A stretch of DNA of 64,000 nt from Candidatus Rhodoferax bjergmarkensis (GTDB taxonomy: Bacteria > Pseudomonadota > Gammaproteobacteria > Burkholderiales > Burkholderiaceae_C), in contig JADJFX010000002.1 in NCBI GenBank assembly GCA_016708345.1, positions 434,001 through 498,000 on the forward strand, read 5' to 3'. Under the pieces are notes generated by a model, which ran no database searches, had not been told where the DNA came from, and worked only from the letters and a program-made list of their open reading frames with translations. Made by a program: the position numbers and the translations under genes. Within the stretch, counting starts at the first letter, position 1, and the number at the start of each line of letters is the position of its first letter. Positions 62,946-64,000 of this stretch are shown here, piece by piece.

Positions 62946-63354
62946 TTACTTCTACCTCCTCCCCGGGGAGGGAAAAAATGGGGTTGTTTGGGCGCCCCCC
63001 GGGGGGCCGCCCCCCCCCCGGGGCTTTTTTTGGCCACCCCCGACCCGTCCCGACCCCGCCGGGCCCGGGCGCCCCTTTCCCACCACTTAAGGGGGGGGGG
63101 GGTGGTCCCCTTGGCGGTGGGGGGGGGTACCATGCTCTCCGGGGGCCCCCGCTTTTTTTTGGGTGGGGGTTTTTCCCCCGGGGGGTGTGTTTTTGTGGGG
63201 TGGGGGCGGAAAACCCCGGGCTCAGCAAGAACCCACACCCCCCACAAGCCCAAGGGCCGATTCCCCGGGGGGGGGTTGGGGGGGGGGGGGGGGGGGGGTT
63301 TGGGGGGGGGGGGGGGGTGGGGGGGGGGGGGTGGAAAAAAAAAAAAAGGGGGCC
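62946..63354. other. Anomalous G/C homopolymer tract
   Basis: Roughly 400 bp made largely of long runs of G and C (up to about 20 G), with a poly-A run near 63336-63347, unlike anything else in the window. Open frames here translate to strings of Gly, Pro and Arg. It interrupts the KilA-N gene and stops exactly where the right attachment site begins. I read it as low-quality or misassembled sequence, not biology. Confidence 0.7.
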
Positions 63355-63357
63355 GAA

Positions 63358-63449
63358 GAAGAAAGGACTCAGCCCCTTTCGAAGCTAAGTCCTTGATTCA
63401 TATGGTCGGTGTGAAAGGATTCGAACCTTCGACCCCTTGCACCCCATGC
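63358..63449 (-). other. Right attachment site (attR) overlapping tRNA-Pro
   Basis: The 92-bp partner of 49841-49932. It extends from the anticodon loop of the intact tRNA-Pro gene through CCA and the terminator. The distance between the repeats, 13,517 bp, is the island length. Confidence 0.93.
63363..63394 (-). terminator. Terminator of tRNA-Pro
   Basis: Minus strand: AAGGACTTAGC pairs with GCTGAGTCCTT (one mismatch) around TTCGAAAGGG, followed by TCTT. In the attL copy the stem is perfect over 11 bp. Confidence 0.8.
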
Positions 63450-63479
63450 AAGTGCGCTACCAGGCTGCGCCACACACCG
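63403..63479 (-). tRNA. tRNA-Pro (anticodon GGG)
   Basis: A 77-nt cloverleaf on the minus strand: acceptor CGGTGTG pairing with CACACCG, D-arm GCGC/GCGC, anticodon arm CTTGC-ATGGGGT-GCAAG giving anticodon GGG, T-arm with TTCGAAT, discriminator A and encoded CCA. It lies downstream of merR and is the integration target of the island; its 3' part is regenerated by the attachment site. Confidence 0.96.
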
Positions 63480-63517
63480 ATCTAGCCCTGCATTATATCC
63501 TGTATAACTACTGTTAA

Positions 63518-63967
63518 TTAGCGGACAAGCGAGAGCAGATCGCGGATTTCAGAAAGTTCTCTTCGAACATACAACATTCGATCTGCTGTTGAAATCGACA
63601 AATCACCAGTTTGGCTGACTTCGAATTCATCCAATTCTGAATCACCCATTTCAGTCACTTCAACGCCTTCCAGCAAAACATCCCCATTTCGCACTTTGTC
63701 GCGCTCGGTTTGCATCACCTCTTGCATTTTGTTACGTGCACCGCTAATGGTAAAACCTTGGTCGTAAAGCAGATCCCGAATGCGGCGGATCATTAATACT
63801 TCATGGTGCTGGTAATAACGCCGATTGCCACGTCGCTTCATCGGGCGCAGTTGCGTAAACTCTTGCTCCCAATAACGAAGCACATGAGGTTTCACGCCGC
63901 ATAAATCACCTACTTCGCCAATGGTGAAGTAGCGTTTAACGGGAATGGGAGGAAGCGAATTCTCCAT
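63518..63967 (-). CDS. MerR-family transcription regulator
   Basis: A 149-residue MerR-type regulator (start ATG 63967, MENSLPPIPVKRYFTIGEVG). The helix-turn-helix and wing are FTIGEVGDLCGVKPHVLRYW, EQEF and RRYYQHHEVLMIRRIRDLLY, followed by a dimerisation helix. There is no metal-binding Cys pair at the C-terminus, so the effector is unknown. This MlrA-like gene usually follows ihfA and precedes tRNA-Pro in betaproteobacteria, so it marks the return to the core chromosome. Confidence 0.93.
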   Translation of the reverse strand: MENSLPPIPVKRYFTIGEVGDLCGVKPHVLRYWEQEFTQLRPMKRRGNRRYYQHHEVLMIRRIRDLLYDQGFTISGARNKMQEVMQTERDKVRNGDVLLEGVEVTEMGDSELDEFEVSQTGDLSISTADRMLYVRRELSEIRDLLSLVR

Positions 63968-64000
63968 TGAAATCAATGATATCCGAAGCAAACTTCTAGC

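Noticed and set aside
62925..63485. Open frames across the G/C homopolymer tract
   Set aside because: They translate to Gly/Pro/Arg strings, which cannot be told apart from sequencing artefact.

Overview
The window reads as a chromosomal segment of a Comamonadaceae betaproteobacterium, Rhodoferax/Polaromonas-like. This is inferred from family-level recognition of the proteins and from typical betaproteobacterial gene orders: yebC-purD-hemF-nadD-rsfS-rlmH-maf-rng, hom-thrC-mobB-moeA-moaD-moaE, and merR next to tRNA-Pro. No database search was possible.

Layout. 1-2.1 kb: end of selO, yciB, a frameshifted bolA-type gene and an exported PpiC-type prolyl isomerase. 2.2-13.8 kb, minus strand: acetyl-CoA hydrolase/transferase, then a tightly packed gene string with RNA/ribosome functions (rng, rlmH, rsfS), cofactor and purine synthesis (nadD, hemF, purD), yebC, maf and two envelope-glycan genes. 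13.8-23.9 kb: HerA-like ATPase, DUF3800 protein, upp, purN, yceH, a pair of acyl-CoA dehydrogenases, a DUF1631 protein and an HNH nuclease. 24-28.4 kb: ribF-ileS-lspA. 28.8-34.5 kb: an exported 'GQDGVSI' protein, then a Calvin-cycle cluster (gph, prkB, fbp, cbbY and divergent cbbR) without RuBisCO in view. 35-36 kb: an ISAs1-type element with intact inverted repeats, a 10-bp target duplication and a decayed transposase. 36-49 kb: clpB, molybdenum cofactor genes, thrC-hom, an AlaA-type aminotransferase, bcp and a PIN-PhoH ATPase, ended by a truncated second ISAs1 copy.

49.84-63.45 kb is a 13.5-kb genomic island in tRNA-Pro(GGG). It is bounded by 92-bp direct repeats (91/92 identical), one of them overlapping the intact tRNA gene. 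It carries a P4-type integrase (frameshifted), mazEF, an AlpA-like regulator, a CHC2 zinc-finger protein and a RepA-like ATPase (a replication module with DnaA-box-like sites). Next come a type III-like restriction-modification locus in which the methyltransferase reads directly into an SF2 helicase, a separate PD-ExK nuclease gene, a HicA-like small protein with a larger unknown partner, a 1-kb palindrome-rich non-coding tract, and a KilA-N gene that runs into about 400 bp of G/C homopolymer, which looks like an assembly artefact.

The most striking pattern is a dispersed repeat of about 54 bp, with at least twelve copies across core genome and island. It sits inside genes (ileS, the RepA-like ATPase gene, moeA, an acyl-CoA dehydrogenase gene, herA-like) without breaking the frame, forms the 3' ends of purN and the alaA-like gene, and was the target of the ISAs1 insertion. 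Its length is a multiple of three and most coding copies are read in the same phase. Several single-base frameshifts in short homopolymers (bolA, deacetylase, integrase, mod, the partner gene at 60.9 kb) together with the G-rich tract suggest that the sequence has some uncorrected indel errors.
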